From NCBI GenBank assembly GCA_025667525.1, contig CM046877.1, positions 619,580,580-619,644,579 of the forward strand: a DNA stretch of 64,000 nt, written 5' to 3'. The position numbers and the translations under genes are program-made. This document shows positions 1 to 9,954 of this stretch, piece after piece (within the stretch, counting starts at the first letter, position 1; each line of letters starts with the position of its first letter). This DNA comes from Glebionis coronaria (taxonomy: Eukaryota; Streptophyta; Magnoliopsida; Asterales; Asteraceae). The notes under the pieces were generated by a model, which saw nothing but the letters and a program-made list of their open reading frames with translations, ran no database searches and was not told where the DNA came from.

Positions 1-259
1 CCAGTATTTCCTTATCACATAGAGCAGCAGATTTCTTCTTGTCCTTACCTTTGGAACTTTCACCTTCATCCTTGCCCTCTTCAACTGCCACCATTTTGTT
101 GAATTGATCACCAAACTCTATGATCTCCCAGAGAACATAGTGTTCCATTTTCAGGTATTGTTGGATTCTGAATTCCCATAATTCAAAGTTTTCAGGATCC
201 AACATGGGTAACTTGAGGTTATTGTGGTTGTTGCTGTTTGTGGATGAATCTGAAGACAT
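1..259 (-). CDS. Copia gag N-terminus (partial, runs off left edge)
   Basis: The reverse strand reads from an ATG at 257-259 through 86 open codons to the window edge. It begins MSSDSSTNSN and contains LKLPMLDPENFELWEFR and YVLWEIIEFGD. This is the usual start of plant Ty1/Copia Gag, the capsid-like protein that packages element RNA in cytoplasmic particles; the W-containing segment is the start of the conserved gag core. It resembles the gag start of the larger Copia element at 18829-19011 (IKIPMLDATNFDLWKF, TLWEIIEYGN), so the two belong to related families. A primer-binding site and LTR follow immediately upstream in element sense, which fixes the orientation. No break is seen in the visible part; the rest of gag and pol lie left of the window. 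Confidence 0.85.
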   Translation of the reverse strand, partial: MSSDSSTNSNNHNNLKLPMLDPENFELWEFRIQQYLKMEHYVLWEIIEFGDQFNKMVAVEEGKDEGESSKGKDKKKSAALCDKEIL

Positions 260-307
260 GTTTGCTATGAGGAGTTTGTTCTTGATTTAGACAAAGTTTC
301 TCAACAA

Positions 308-319
308 GCTCTGATACCA
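308..319 (-). other. Copia primer-binding site (initiator tRNA-Met)
   Basis: The plus strand reads GCTCTGATACCA; in element sense this is TGGTATCAGAGC, complementary to the 3' end of plant initiator tRNA-Met. It lies two bases inside the LTR boundary at 322, as in plant LTR elements, and primes minus-strand DNA synthesis. Confidence 0.9.
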
Positions 320-321
320 CT

Positions 322-848
322 TGTTGATCCCAAAGTCAGATCTTAAACCTTAATAGCTTGTTTAAGGGTTGTGATAGAGAGAAAGAATTCAATCTAACAC
401 TAGAGAAACTTTGCAAAGCAAAGTAACTAAACAAGATGCGGAATGTAATGTTTAGCACAAAAACAAATGAGATTCGAACGTTGAACTTTAATATATCAAA
501 GATATACGAATACCCAAAGTGGTATTAGGGTTTACAAAACCTTAAAGTAATAATAATGAAAAACGAAATGAGAAAGACACACTTTGCATGCTAACCTAGT
601 GAGTCCTTTTATAGGCACAAGAACTCACGTACAAGATCACTACTAACAAACTATGGAAAGTATTAAGGAATAATAACTGAAACGCGTAAAAATCTATTCC
701 ATGTTTATCTTTGACGGTAGGGCCTTTGACTTCAGCAGGGGAACCAATCCCCCTACCTTTGTTATGTAGCAGGGGGAACTTACTCTAGCAGGGGTACGAA
801 TAATCAACTAGCAGGGGAAAACAAATAAGCATAGATTTATTCCGAACA
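322..848 (-). repeat. 5' LTR of the left-edge Copia element (527 bp)
   Basis: The segment starts TGTTGATCCC next to the primer site and ends CCGAACA, giving TG...CA ends. In element sense it starts TGTTCGG and ends GGGATCAACA, the same ends as the LTRs at 7624-8141 and 19111-19628 although the bodies differ. The right boundary is supported by the chromovirus LTR copy at 28666-29256, which aligns again from base 849. The expected 5-bp target duplication is CTTTC at 849-853; its partner is outside the window. Four AGCAGGGG words occur at 734, 768, 787 and 810. Confidence 0.85.
607..613 (-). promoter_or_regulatory. TATA box of the left Copia LTR
   Basis: Element-sense TATAAAA followed by GG, inside the LTR and in the same position relative to the PBS-side end as the TATA boxes of the two LTRs of the larger Copia element. 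It probably drives the genomic transcript. Confidence 0.6.
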
Positions 849-1442
849 CTTTCGGGTGTTGTAAGTTTTGTATCTCTATTTTGGGGAAAGAACCAAGATA
901 GCAAAATACTTGTTTTTGGCTCTACCGACTTCATACAAAAGTTGTGAGCTTTTGGGCTTGGATCAATGGGAAACATATACTAAGGTAGGTGGTTGTAAAA
1001 AAAATTAAAAGTAGGATGATAGTTTTTATTGTTTGTTTATTAGATGAGGTTAGTGGAGGATTCTGATTTATTTAGAATAGTATGTGTTGAAGTTTTAATG
1101 GTAGAATTAAAATAGGGATAAAGTGTATTAGTGTAATAATGTAAGGAAAATTTTTTAGGTAGGATGAAATGGTAAAGGGTAAGTATTTTTGGTGTATGGC
1201 AAAAGGTTAGCTTAACTAGTTAACGTTAAATATTTAGGCTCGAACGATGATGTGATGAATGACACGATTTCCTAATGACTCCAAATAATGCTACGTACAA
1301 ATAATTAAAACATAAAAATAAAAAAAACCATGATATTCCATAAATATAAGATAACTTCTCAATTTGTTAAATCCACAAGGTTCAAAGCTCAAATTAAATA
1401 AATACATAGGAAAAATAAAGATGGAAAATTGACGGATGTCAC
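849..1442 (-). repeat. Tekay 3' LTR, partial (start of LTR in element sense)
   Basis: It aligns along its whole length with 28666-29256, the outer end of the 5' LTR. Its boundary TGTCACA at 1436-1442 (element sense TGTGACA) abuts the polypurine tract. The remainder of this LTR is displaced beyond the left edge by the Copia element inserted at 848/849. Confidence 0.85.
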
Positions 1443-1460
1443 AGTATCCCCATGTTTTAG
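1443..1460 (-). other. Tekay polypurine tract
   Basis: In element sense the bases just before the 3' LTR read ACATGGGGATAC. A short G-rich stretch against the LTR start is the usual primer for plus-strand DNA synthesis. It is weaker than the long purine tracts of the other elements here. Confidence 0.55.
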
Positions 1461-1476
1461 AGATTTCGTCGCGAAA

Positions 1477-3263
1477 TCAAGATGTTGTTGTAGTAGGGTG
1501 ATTAGCGAAAAGATGAGGATACTTGATCTTGAATTGGTCTTCACGTTCCCACGTGTATTCTGGACCTCTACGTGCATTCCAACGGACTTTCACGATAGGT
1601 ATACGACTTTGCTTGAGCTGTTTGACCTGACAGTCCATGATCTCCACCGGTTCTTCTACGAAGTTGAGTTTGTCGTTGAGTTGGATCTCTTCTAAAGGAA
1701 TAACGAGTGTCTCGTCGGATAAGCATTTCTTCAGATTGCAAATGTGGAACACATTATGCACTCGGCTAAGTTCTTGAGGTAACTCCAAACGATAGGCCAC
1801 GGGGCCAATCCTCTTTATGATCTTGAATGGTCTAATGTAACGAGGATTAAACTTTCCACGCTTTCCAAAGCGGATTACACCCTTCCAAGGTGCGAATTTC
1901 AACATGACTCTATTGCCAACCTCAAACTCAAGAGGTTTGCGTCTCATGTCAGCATAACTCTTTTGTCGATCTCTTGCTGCTTGCATACGGCTCTTGATCT
2001 TAAAGATCTTCTCAGTAGTCTCATGTATGATCTTGGGCCCGGTGAGTTGAGCATCACCAACCTCTGCCCAACACACGGGTGAACGACACTTTCTACCATA
2101 CAATGCTTCGAACGGTGCTGCCTTAATGCTAGTGTGATAACTATTATTATACGAGAACTCCACCAATGGTAGATGCCTATCCCATCCATTCCCAAATTCG
2201 ATCACACAAGCTCTCAGCATATCTTCTAGTGTTTGAATGGTCCTTTCACTTTGACCGTCGGTTTGGGGATGATACGCAGTGCTCATATCCAACTGCGTTC
2301 CTAATGCTTTCTGCAGGGACTTCCAAAACTGTGAAGCAAATCGGCTATCTCGGTCAGAGATTATAGACACAGGCACACCATGCCTCGTGACTACTTCCTC
2401 CAAGTATGTTCTTGCTAACTTATTCATTCCATCTGTCTCCTTGATTGGTATGAAGTGAGCCGATTTGGTGAGTCGGTCGACGATAACCCAAATAGTGTCA
2501 AATCCAGCCGAGGTCTTAGGTAGCTTTGTGATGAAATCCATAGTGATCCTTTCCCACTTCCATTCTGGTAGTTCGGGTTGGACCAATAGTCCTGATGGTT
2601 TCATGTGTTCGGCCTTGACCTTGGCACAAGTCAAGCACTTGCCAACATATGTAGCAATGTCCGCCTTCATGTTAGGACACCAATACAACATCTTAAGGTC
2701 ATGATACATCTTGTCAGATCCCGGATGTATGGAGTATTTTGACTTATGCGACTCATGGATAATTAAGGGTCGTAGGTCACCATGGAACGGTAACCAACTC
2801 CTATTATCAAGGCATAATGTTCCATCCGAGCGAGCTTCTAACTTCTTTATCATGCCTTCAACATCTTCAGTCTTGAGAATTTCCTCCTCAACTGCCTCCT
2901 TCTGAGCCATGAGAATTAAGGATGGAAGATCTAAGCCAATGGTCATCACCAAGGCTTTCACTCTAAGAATCCTCTCCTTTCGACTCAAAGCGTCAGCTAC
3001 GACATTTTCCTTGCTCGGGTGATAACGGATCTCACAATCGTAATCACTGAGTAACTCTAGCCAACGTCGTTGTCTCATGTTGAGCACCACCGCTTCTAAC
3101 TCTAGATCATGAGTTGTGTAGTTCTTCTCGTGCACTTTTAGTTGTCTTGACGCATAAGCAATGACCTTAGTCCTTTGCATCAACACCGCACCTAACCCTT
3201 TTATGGATGCATCACAATACACCACAAAGTCTTCATTACCCTCGGGTAGGGCTAGTATAGGTG
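1477..3263 (-). pseudogene. Tekay pol, C-terminal part: RNase H, integrase, chromodomain
   Basis: One open frame covers, in order: the RNase H start (VYCDAS, first catalytic Asp; HDLELEAVV, catalytic Glu), the integrase zinc domain (H-H in [17 protein letters not shown], then CLTC), the integrase core ([25 protein letters not shown] giving D, D, E), a GPF/Y-like module ([19 protein letters not shown]) and a chromodomain-like tail ([27 protein letters not shown]). Integrase joins element DNA to the chromosome and the chromodomain can guide it to marked chromatin. RNase H is damaged: about 30 residues are missing between ELEAVV and LNMRQRRW, which removes the region holding the third catalytic Asp. 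At 3263 the frame stops at the CTTCA duplication of the solo LTR and resumes at 6875. Confidence 0.9.
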
Positions 3264-3641
3264 CTTCATGATGAGATGGCTTTTATACATGATCTCATCG
3301 TTCTTTTCGGGCCTTAAATGCATAAAAATGTCATAAAATACCATATATTGTGCTTGTATTTGTTTACTTGTGTTTTAGGTATGGATATCGTGAAAAAGAC
3401 AAAAGATTACAAGAAACAAGGAAAAACGGGCACGAGAAACGAAGCCGTACAAAGAACCGGGCCCTAATTCATGAATTTTCCAACATTTACCCTTGAAGAC
3501 TTGAAGATATGTAAGATTGATCCTCAAAGAATGAAGAAATGACACTTAAAACCCTTGTGAATTCATAATTACAAGTTTGGTCCCTTAAGTTTGTCAAAAT
3601 TGCAAAAAGGTCCTTCAACTTTGAAGAAATGGCAAGATTAG

Positions 3642-3703
3642 TCCCTCATCAAATCTAATTTGTCAATTATGGTCCTTCATCAAATCTAATTTGTCAATTA
3701 TGG
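3642..3703. repeat. 31-bp direct tandem repeat in the solo LTR
   Basis: Two adjacent copies, 3642-3672 and 3673-3703, each contain CATCAAATCTAATTTG and GTCAATTATGG and differ at one base. They lie in a wider stretch of loosely repeated phrases (GGTCC.TCAA, TTGAAGA) also present in the LTR at 59657. Confidence 0.85.
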
Positions 3704-4355
3704 TCCCTCATGGAGTCAAAGATACATTGAAGACCTTTGAAGATCAACAAAGTCCAAAATCAGTCCTTCAATTATGAAAACATGGCAAAAACAACCCTTG
3801 AAACACTTTTGGAAAAGTGTTGTGCCAAAAGTGTAAAGTCTGAAAGTTAAATAACAAAGGAAACCAAGGATTGTTGGCTGAAAACACGTTTTACCATTTT
3901 TCTGAAAACACAAGGGCCAAAAGTGGGCATTTGAAACATTTAAAAAAGAAATGCGCCAAACAGATTCCACTCCACCAAAAACGGATCAAAGGGACCACTA
4001 TTCATGTTCATCCCACCCAGATTTTACTTTTACTAAACAAAGGGTTATTCCAAATTACCTTGACCAAAAAGTAATTAACCCTCATACGTACACATCCCAT
4101 ACTTAAACTTACCCATCACATCACCATGGACCCCACCCCCAATTCCCTCTTAGCCAATCATCATACGACTTAGCCTCCAAGTAATCCTATGTGGCAAAAT
4201 CAACAACCCTCAGCTTATACTTGGTCCCAAAGGCAAAAAGGAATGATCAAGATCATTTTGGACAACTCATCAACAACAAACGACTCAAGGGCATTTTTGA
4301 GAATTCTTAGCTAGGGTTTCATGTATTTCTTGTTCTAGAATCATCACTTGTACTC

Positions 4356-4363
4356 TATAAAAA
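4356..4363 (+). promoter_or_regulatory. TATA box of the solo LTR
   Basis: CTATAAAAAC is followed after about 30 bases by a TTGTTCCAGTTTTAGG block that matches TTGGTTCTAGTTTTG downstream of the TATA box at 60756 in the related LTR. A polyadenylation-like GTTAATAAAATTT follows near 4430. This marks the U3/R region. Confidence 0.65.
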
Positions 4364-6874
4364 CCCCCAACTTGTGGTGAGGCCTTTGTTCCAGTTTTAG
4401 GCTATCAATCTTTGTAATCCCTTTTTGAGTTAATAAAATTTGATTTTCTGAAATTTGTGAAATCTCTTTTATGTTTATTAAAAGTTGGTGTTAGAATAGC
4501 CTAATTCTGAGTTCCACTTATATGTTTGAATGTTTTTTAGGCAAGGTTTTAATCAATAAAACTTGTGTTTCAATAATCAGAAAGTCTTTGTTATTTGATC
4601 TCACTTGTTTGTTTGTTCATCTTAGCAGCATTGGAAGCTGGTACTTGTTCTGCTAGTACCTCAACTCAAACAATCCAGGGCCTGGATGTAGGTCTTGGAG
4701 GTTTGCACCCTTCTCCTTTTTCATTTTCTCTTTTATTTTCTGAATATTTGTGATTTTGCTTGATTATTGTGGAATCTGTGTTTTTCTTGTTGAATCTTAT
4801 TTATCTATGTTGGTTTGATGTTATTGACTTGATTTGTGGGTTAATCTGGATTATCCTTTGAAAATTTGTCAAAACAGATTATTACGGGTTGTTTGGGTTA
4901 ACTGCATAAGCAAGATTTGTGGCTTGTTGAGTGGTTATTTTGTGTTGTTATCTGTTGGAACTTGTTTATCTGGTATACTTGGTAACTTATTTGCAGGTTT
5001 TGTGGTTTGAAACTCCCAAATCCATAAAAGGGCTATAAAATCTTTGTTACTTGATAAAATTGGCTGTGATTTAAGGCACGCCTAGATCTAATCATAGACT
5101 AGGGTTAACAAGTGATTAAACTAGGTTAATTACACCAGGGAAAGAGATTTGGATGCTTGAAATTGGATTTGTGGTCAATTAGATCAGCAAACTTTCTACA
5201 TATTGTTCTAGTTCATCAGTTACTGTGATTGGGTGATTTTTGTTTGATTCTTGTGTGCAACTTGTTTATTGTGCTTATATTGACTCCCATTAAGCCAAAG
5301 CTTATTGGGGTGCCTTTTGTTCCATCAAAAAAGCAACAAGCAAGGCTTGAAATCAAGCCAAAACATTATTGCATATCAAACAGTGGGAACTCCTTTCCAA
5401 CTGAAGGTTCCCCCTGCTAGTGTTATTTGGACTTCAGCTTATTAATAAGCTATAATAGCTTATTTTAACCATCAACAACTTGGATTTTGTAATAGGTGCT
5501 CATTATTTGACCCAATTGTTCATACTGGAGCATTTGGTGGGTTGACTTTAGGGTTTGACTAGAAAACCAACTTAATTGACTTTTTCATAAGTGCTTATTG
5601 GCTTATTCTGGCTTATTGGTTTTTCTTATTGGAATTTTGTTGATTGTTTTGGCTTATTGAAGTCATTTGTGACATTTTGCAAGTTGAATCAAGTTCTGAG
5701 GTGCCCTAAATCTCAAACCCGACTATTTTGTCTTTTTGTGGATTTTTTAGTTTGCTTATTTCTGGCTTATTGAGTGTGCTTTTTCAAAATTTCTTTTTAC
5801 AGATCTCTTTAGTATCCCAAGAGAAGGCTGTGTGTTAAATTAGAGCTTATGGCATTGGCTTATTGCTTAATGGGCTTATTGGCCTAATAAGGATAAGTTG
5901 TTTGCTTAATAAGCTGTGATAAGCTCACTTTCAGCTTTTGGGCCTTCAGAGTTTTGTGTTTAGAATTGAATTTTGAGTCAGATTAGGCTTTTCCAAGTCA
6001 ATTGGGCCAAGTTTGACTTTTTGGGCTAAAAAGCTAATTAGTGTTGACTGTTTTGGGTTTTGGCCCATTTGAGGGCCCAATAGGGGTATTCTGGTCATTT
6101 CACTTTCATTTTCTGTTTATTTAGGTTAAAATAAACTATTTTGCAAGTTTTTAGAATTTTTTATAATTTTTGGATTTTTAATATTATTTTAATATTATTT
6201 TATTATTATTTTTCAAATTTCACATTTTTCAACTTTTTATATTTTTCTTAGCTTAAATTCATTAAAATAGGATTTTTTCAACTCTTAGATTAATTTTATC
6301 ACCTTTACTTTAATTTTCATAATTATTTTAAGTTTTAATAGTTTTTAAATCATTTTAAATAGTTTTTCTTAGTCTAAAAATTTTTAAAAATAGATTTTAA
6401 TCTATTTAGGTCATTTTAGAGGTTTACCAATTATAAAATCTTTATTTGGGCTTTTTGATAATTAATTTGATTTTTAGGGCTTTAATTAGCATTTAAAAAT
6501 TAATATTTAATTAATTAAAAGGTTTGAAAAAGTTTTGATCATTGGTAAACTCTTAGTTTAATTATTTTGATTTTTGGTGAATTTTTGGTAATTTTTTGGA
6601 ATTAATTTTTATTTTAGCTCATTTTACGGTTTTACGTTTTATCGTCGTAGTATTAATTTCACGTCCTCGTCATTCTCTTTTCTCATCCCCTTCTAACCAA
6701 TATTAATCTCAAACTAATTACGAATTACTCAAACACATATACCTCCTTGGGAAACGAACTTGAACTTCACCATAAGGGTCATTTGTGCACGGTTTTCCTA
6801 AACCGTTGTACTTAATACTTTCCACTATTTTACCTTCCTTTTCCTAAAGGGGTAAATTTACCACAATCACTTCA

Positions 6875-7618
6875 CACAATATCTGCTTTAATTTTTGGAA
6901 TGACAAATCTTGATCTTCTTTCCACTCAAACTTCTTGTCCTTTTGAGTTAACTCGGTCATTGGTTTAGCTATTTTGGAGAAACCCTCAATGAATCTCCTA
7001 TAGTAACCAGTAAGACCTAAAAATTGTCGGACTCCGTGGGTGTTGTAGGAGTCGCCCAATCTTTCACAGCCTCGATCTTAGCAGGATCAACGTGAATACC
7101 ATTGCTATCGATTACATGCCCAAAAAATTGCACTGTGTTTATCTAAAACTCACATTTGGAAAACTTTGCATACAACTTCTCCTTCCTCAGCAGCTCTAGT
7201 ATGGTCTTCAAATGCTCCTTGTGCTCTTCTTCATTACGTGAGTAAATGAGAATATCATCAATGAATACAATCACAAACTTGTCCAAGTATGGCTTGCAAA
7301 CTCGGTTCATGAGATCCATGAATACCGCGGGTGCGTTTGTCAAACCAAAAGGCATAACTTGGAACTCGTAGTGTCCGTATCGGGTTCTAAAAGCCGTCTT
7401 ATGAACGTCTTCTTCTCTAACCCTTAGCTGATGATATCCCGACCTTAAATCAATCTTCGAGTATATGCTAGATCCTTACAATTGGTCGAAAAGATCGTCA
7501 ATTCTTGGCAATGGGTAGCGGTTCTTTATCGTCGGCTTGTTCAACTCTCGGTAATCAATACACATTCTAAAGGATCCATCTTTCTTTTTGACAAATAGGA
7601 CTGGTGCTCCCCAAGGTG
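6875..7618 (-). pseudogene. Tekay reverse transcriptase, broken
   Basis: Continues the chromovirus pol upstream of the solo LTR. Reading the reverse strand from 7618: [37 protein letters not shown], a stop near 7475 (CAA to TAA by context), [23 protein letters not shown], the active-site [14 protein letters not shown], a stop near 7140 (TGG to TAG by context), GHVIDS, then [16 protein letters not shown] and SFQKLKQILCE. RT copies element RNA into DNA. Both stops are C-to-T or G-to-A changes, as expected from deamination of methylated DNA. The frame also appears to slip around 7050-7060, at the AIVNWP-like region. The 5' end of this piece is the AGGAA target site of the Copia element; the preceding codons lie at 19634 onward. 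Confidence 0.9.
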
Positions 7619-7623
7619 AGGAA

Positions 7624-8141
7624 TGTTGATCCCAAACTTAGATCGATTTAGCTTTATGTATACGAGATTAGATCAAGTAATACACTTAGAGAAACCTTTG
7701 TATATGCTTATGAATCTAAGTGTTATGCGGAATTTAACACTTAAACAAGAACACACAATGATATAAACAAACTTTCACTTTGATTAATGATATCAAACTT
7801 GCTTACAATGAAAGTAGTTTACAAATGAAAACATATTATGAAACATTAACCAAAAGGTCTTCTTTTATAGACATAAGAAGCCTTGTACAATAATCTACGT
7901 ATCAGCTATTCTAGGTAAAGATAAATATAGAAAATACATTGTTGTTCCTATCTTTACTAGAAGTAATCTAGAATACAATAAACGCGTAGAGTATATCTTT
8001 CCATCAGTGCTTCTCTTCAATGTATCAACGCTTGACTTTGTCTTCTCAACGCTTAAGCTGTCAGCGCTTGTTTTGCTCTTGTCAACGCTTGTTTTACTCT
8101 TGTCAGCGCTCAAGTGATCTGGCCTTAATTTATTCCCAACA
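7624..8141 (-). repeat. 3' LTR of the 12 kb Copia element
   Basis: Starts TGTTGATCCC and ends TTCCCAACA, preceded by target duplication AGGAA (7619-7623). In element sense it has a TATA box (7863-7869) and, near its U3 start, five copies of a CG(T/C)TGA motif. On the plus strand TCAACG or TCAGCG starts at 8025, 8046, 8061, 8082 and 8103, mostly 21 bp apart. A 72-codon open stretch at 7895-8113 reads through these repeats (SADKSKT, SVDKSKT) but has no other support as a gene. Confidence 0.95.
7863..7869 (-). promoter_or_regulatory. TATA box of the Copia 3' LTR
   Basis: Element-sense CTATAAAAGAAG, identical to the one at 19350-19356 in the 5' LTR, about 270 bases from the LTR start. Confidence 0.6.
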
Positions 8142-8155
8142 ATCCTCCCCTAAAC
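8142..8155 (-). other. Copia polypurine tract
   Basis: Element sense reads AGTTTAGGGGAGGAT directly before the LTR start TGTTGGG. This purine run is the usual plus-strand primer and fixes the LTR boundary. Confidence 0.85.
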
Positions 8156-8193
8156 TTGATATCCTCTCTTATGATCAAGTTTCTGAATAAGCA

Positions 8194-9954
8194 TTAAGGA
8201 CTAGGAGGAATCTTACAAACCTTCTCATATTGGTAATGAATAAATCTGATCAAATCTTTTGCCACGTCACTTGAATAATCAATCTCCAGCTGAGTGTCCT
8301 TCATCTTCTCCAAAATAGCCTTGGATATGAAATACTGACCATCCACAAGTAGATACTCAGCAAACTTTGTAGAACTCAAATGGTAAACACCAGCAACTGA
8401 ATATAATCTCCATTGAAGACCACTGAGGTCATCTTCAATATCCTTCCAAATAGCAGGATCCTCATCTTTTGGTCCACACATTCTTTTGAATGTGGACCAC
8501 AGTTTTATTCCATTAGCTGAAGTTGGTGCTTCAACCTCATACTTGGTCTCCAGCAACCTCCATAGGTCCACCAAGTCTTCTCTATCACAACTTGCAAACA
8601 AAGATATGAGAGTGGTAAAAGTGTGTACCTCTTTGCCATATCTGCCAATCTTCCAAAACCCACATTCATCTTCTTCATAGCTCACAATTGGGTTTCTGGA
8701 ATCTAATGGTAACACTTGCACCATATCTGAAGCTTCTAATGATGAGAGCTTGAGGCTCTTTCTTATGACAGCTTCACTTGGATATAGTGGATCCATATCT
8801 TTGGGAGACTCAAGAGAAACTCCCTTTTTCACTGGTTTGGGAACCAACATTGCCTTCTTGAGCTCCATTTCCTCTGCAAGTTCTTCTTTTCTTTCATCAG
8901 AAAGAAGTTTTAGAGTGTTTGCTTCTTGCACTCTAACCCAAATGGGATAAGCTCTGCACTCCAACTCTTCAAATGTCAAAGCAAGTAATTTCTTATATGT
9001 CCAACCTATTCCATGACATCTAAGTAGCATGTAGTACAATTCCCTTCTATCCCTCTTCAAATTTGAGAGAACATTGCTGGCTTTGTGTTTCAAAATGACC
9101 TTGCAATCCTTTTGCACTCTAAGAAGAATCTCCAAACCCCATATTTGATCTGAAATGGTCAAATGTGGATTCTCCATACATCTTTCTTCCCAAGCATGGT
9201 ACATCTGAACCACCTCTGGCATATCAAAGTCAACCTGTAATTCCAGCTCATTTAACTTCTCTCTTGCTAACTCATCCCCATACTCAAGTCTTTCTGGTGA
9301 ATCTAGTATCACCACACTTGAGTCTGAACCAGCTTCATCATCACCCTCTTGTTCTTCTGATGTTTCAACAAAAGGTGATCCACCAATCTTCTGTCTATCA
9401 AGTTCCACAATGTGTGCGGCCAATCTTCTATCAAATTCTATTTGTGCTGCATCCTTTGGAACATCTTCTTCTACCATAATTCCCTTACCCTTATCTAATG
9501 GATCAACTGATGGTAAGGTAGATGGTAATACCTGTGAAGAAACCTCCTTGATGATGGATGATGACTGGGATACATCACCCTCATGTGCAGATCTGTCAAC
9601 GCCCAATTTTGTTCTGTCAGCGCCCAAAATATTTCTGTCAGCGTCCAAAATATTTCTGTCAGCGTCCAAATTCTCCTTGTCAACGCCCAAATTTCCTGCC
9701 TCAGCGCCTTTTACAATCTCCTTCAATATGGCTGTAAATGATAAATTCAAGTTGGTAGGAGAGACTAAGGACGTATCAAAACCTGTTTGTTTCTTCAAAC
9801 TTGTAAGGGCCTCAGCAACATCCAAGGATTGACCATCATGGCTGCCCTTATCACTCAGATTTATTGGATCTTCCTCCCCCTTTGGAAGATTACTCCTCAG
9901 ACAAAAATACCCTTGCCCTCCTTCTCCTAGACTCAGCTGTATCCAAAATAACAA
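8194..9954 (-). CDS. Copia extra ORF, C-terminal part
   Basis: This 586-codon frame continues the extra ORF at 9890-11302; the true join is near 9893. The first residues of the frame upstream of about 9893 (MLFWIQLS...) are probably out-of-frame reading, and authentic coding begins at SNLPKGEED. It contains an acidic, low-complexity region with six 7-residue repeats of the type DADRNIL and GVDRSAH (9596-9706), an acidic segment (EEQEGDDEAGSDSS), a charged, likely coiled-coil stretch (SDERKEELAEEMELKKAM) and a globular tail (CGFWKIGRYGKEVHTFTTL, DLVDLWRLLETKYE, WRLYSVAGVYHL, DLIRFIHYQ). From memory the tail matches the downstream ORF of other Asteraceae Copia elements, whose function is unknown. 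No membrane segment or envelope-like signal is evident. It stops 40 bp before the polypurine tract. Confidence 0.75.
   Translation of the reverse strand: MLFWIQLSLGEGGQGYFCLRSNLPKGEEDPINLSDKGSHDGQSLDVAEALTSLKKQTGFDTSLVSPTNLNLSFTAILKEIVKGAEAGNLGVDKENLDADRNILDADRNILGADRTKLGVDRSAHEGDVSQSSSIIKEVSSQVLPSTLPSVDPLDKGKGIMVEEDVPKDAAQIEFDRRLAAHIVELDRQKIGGSPFVETSEEQEGDDEAGSDSSVVILDSPERLEYGDELAREKLNELELQVDFDMPEVVQMYHAWEERCMENPHLTISDQIWGLEILLRVQKDCKVILKHKASNVLSNLKRDRRELYYMLLRCHGIGWTYKKLLALTFEELECRAYPIWVRVQEANTLKLLSDERKEELAEEMELKKAMLVPKPVKKGVSLESPKDMDPLYPSEAVIRKSLKLSSLEASDMVQVLPLDSRNPIVSYEEDECGFWKIGRYGKEVHTFTTLISLFASCDREDLVDLWRLLETKYEVEAPTSANGIKLWSTFKRMCGPKDEDPAIWKDIEDDLSGLQWRLYSVAGVYHLSSTKFAEYLLVDGQYFISKAILEKMKDTQLEIDYSSDVAKDLIRFIHYQYEKVCKIPPSP
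9596..9706 (-). repeat. 21-bp motif array in the extra ORF (6 units)
   Basis: The hexamer TCAACG or TCAGCG starts at 9596, 9617, 9638, 9659, 9680 and 9701, with an exact 21-bp period. Translated on the minus strand each unit gives a seven-residue repeat with Ala/Val-Asp-Lys/Arg at its centre. The same motif occurs elsewhere in the element. Confidence 0.9.

Larger units (their letters stand above)
3269..6869 (+). mobile_element. Solo LTR (3.6 kb) of an Athila/Tat-clade Gypsy family
   Basis: The segment begins TGATGAGATGG and ends CCACAATCA and is bordered by perfect 5-bp repeats CTTCA at 3264-3268 and 6870-6874. It carries no internal domain or primer site, so it is a solo LTR left by LTR-LTR recombination. 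It is homologous to the LTR at 59657-63565, with shared blocks near the start (GATATCGTGAA, AACGAAGCCG, CTTTGAAGA-type repeats), at the promoter and at the end (TTTTCCTAAA). That LTR is followed by a tRNA-Asp-type primer site, which gives the clade. The insertion separates RT from RNase H of the Tekay element: KQILCE ends at 6875 and the reading resumes with APILALPEG at 3263. The interior is very AT-rich after about 6100, with no gene. Confidence 0.92.

Noticed and set aside
308..319. tRNA-like words (also at 19097, 25991, 36382 and 63568) considered as tRNA genes
   Set aside because: Each is only a 12-20 base match adjacent to an LTR, as expected for primer-binding sites; no cloverleaf is present.
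7895..8113. 72-codon frame within the Copia LTR (SADKSKT repeats), also at 19382-19600
   Set aside because: It follows from the motif array and lies across the U3 region and promoter; no start context or conservation argument supports a gene.
9410..9832. 140-codon plus-strand open frame
   Set aside because: Antisense shadow of the Copia extra ORF; its repetitive sequence comes from the 21-bp array.
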